From an uncultured Cryomorphaceae bacterium (lineage in GTDB: Bacteria; Bacteroidota; Bacteroidia; Flavobacteriales; Schleiferiaceae), in NCBI GenBank assembly GCA_913043005.1, contig CAJWKU010000021.1, positions 1 to 32,065 of the forward strand: a DNA stretch of 32,065 bases, given 5' to 3'. The notes beneath the pieces are model-generated. The model was not told the origin of the DNA. It worked only from the letters and a program-made list of their open reading frames with translations, and searched no databases. Positions 32,025 to 32,065 of the stretch are shown piece after piece (positions within the stretch are counted from its first letter, which is position 1; each line of letters starts with the position of its first letter). A program made the translations under genes and the position numbers.

Positions 32025-32065
32025 AACAGTTTATTTTAATATTTGATTTAATATTTGCAAAGAAA

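Noticed and set aside
1-32065. CRISPR arrays, insertion sequences, phage genes, toxin-antitoxin or defence systems
   Set aside because: No spaced direct repeats, transposase or integrase motifs, or known defence domains were seen in any frame.

Overview
The window reads as a chromosomal segment of a marine or freshwater-type Bacteroidota bacterium, most likely of flavobacterial affinity. Three things point there. Gene order: acpP-fabF-rnc-(small protein)-pyk and lysS next to a MutS2-like gene without an Smr domain. Protein features: a Flavobacterium-type MutS2, Bacteroidota-type SPII lipoproteins and a secreted Ser/Thr/Gly-rich surface protein. Promoters: perfect copies of the Bacteroidota -7 element TAnnTTTG recur upstream of genes, while Shine-Dalgarno sites are largely absent. 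No phage, insertion sequence, CRISPR array or defence locus was seen.

Layout. (1) 1-336: the 5' end of a large secreted surface protein gene, running off the left edge. (2) 439-8946: a phenylacetate degradation cluster. A leftward operon paaA-paaB-paaC-paaD-paaG-paaH-(unknown helical protein)-paaI-thiolase-paaY is divergent from paaE. PaaABCDE epoxidise phenylacetyl-CoA, and PaaG/PaaH/thiolase carry out beta-oxidation-like steps. PaaI and PaaY are thioesterases that limit CoA trapping. The CoA ligase (paaK), the ring-opening enzyme (paaZ) and a TetR-type regulator are not in the window. (3) 8965-15363: leftward lysS-mutS2-DUF819 permease-secreted M28 peptidase. (4) 15425-17434: gltX-folB and tRNA-Cys rightward, closed by a strong hairpin terminator. 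(5) 17565-19860: an A+T-rich stretch with an ALDH7-type aldehyde dehydrogenase, a gene-free 316-bp segment of roughly 13% G+C, and rpiB. (6) 19864-23058: ybeY, mnmG and a SAM methyltransferase; mnmG is bracketed exactly by two consensus parS centromere sites. (7) 23055-27855: holB, pgk, cvpA, two related lipoproteins and pheS. (8) 27868-32024: leftward acpP-fabF-rnc-unknown-pyk.

The most notable observation is regional. Two 16-bp parS palindromes in opposite notation abut both ends of mnmG. About 1 kb away lies an extremely A+T-rich intergenic region holding three copies of TTATAAACA, two of them in a perfect 11-bp tandem repeat. Since parS sites are normally origin-proximal, this marks the segment as a ParB-loading region and a weak-to-moderate candidate for a replication origin or another melting element. 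Second in interest are the unknown 165-residue protein inside the paa operon, the operator-like inverted repeats between paaA and paaE, and two genes (lysS, holB) whose -7 elements end only 4 nt before the start codon, suggesting leaderless mRNAs.
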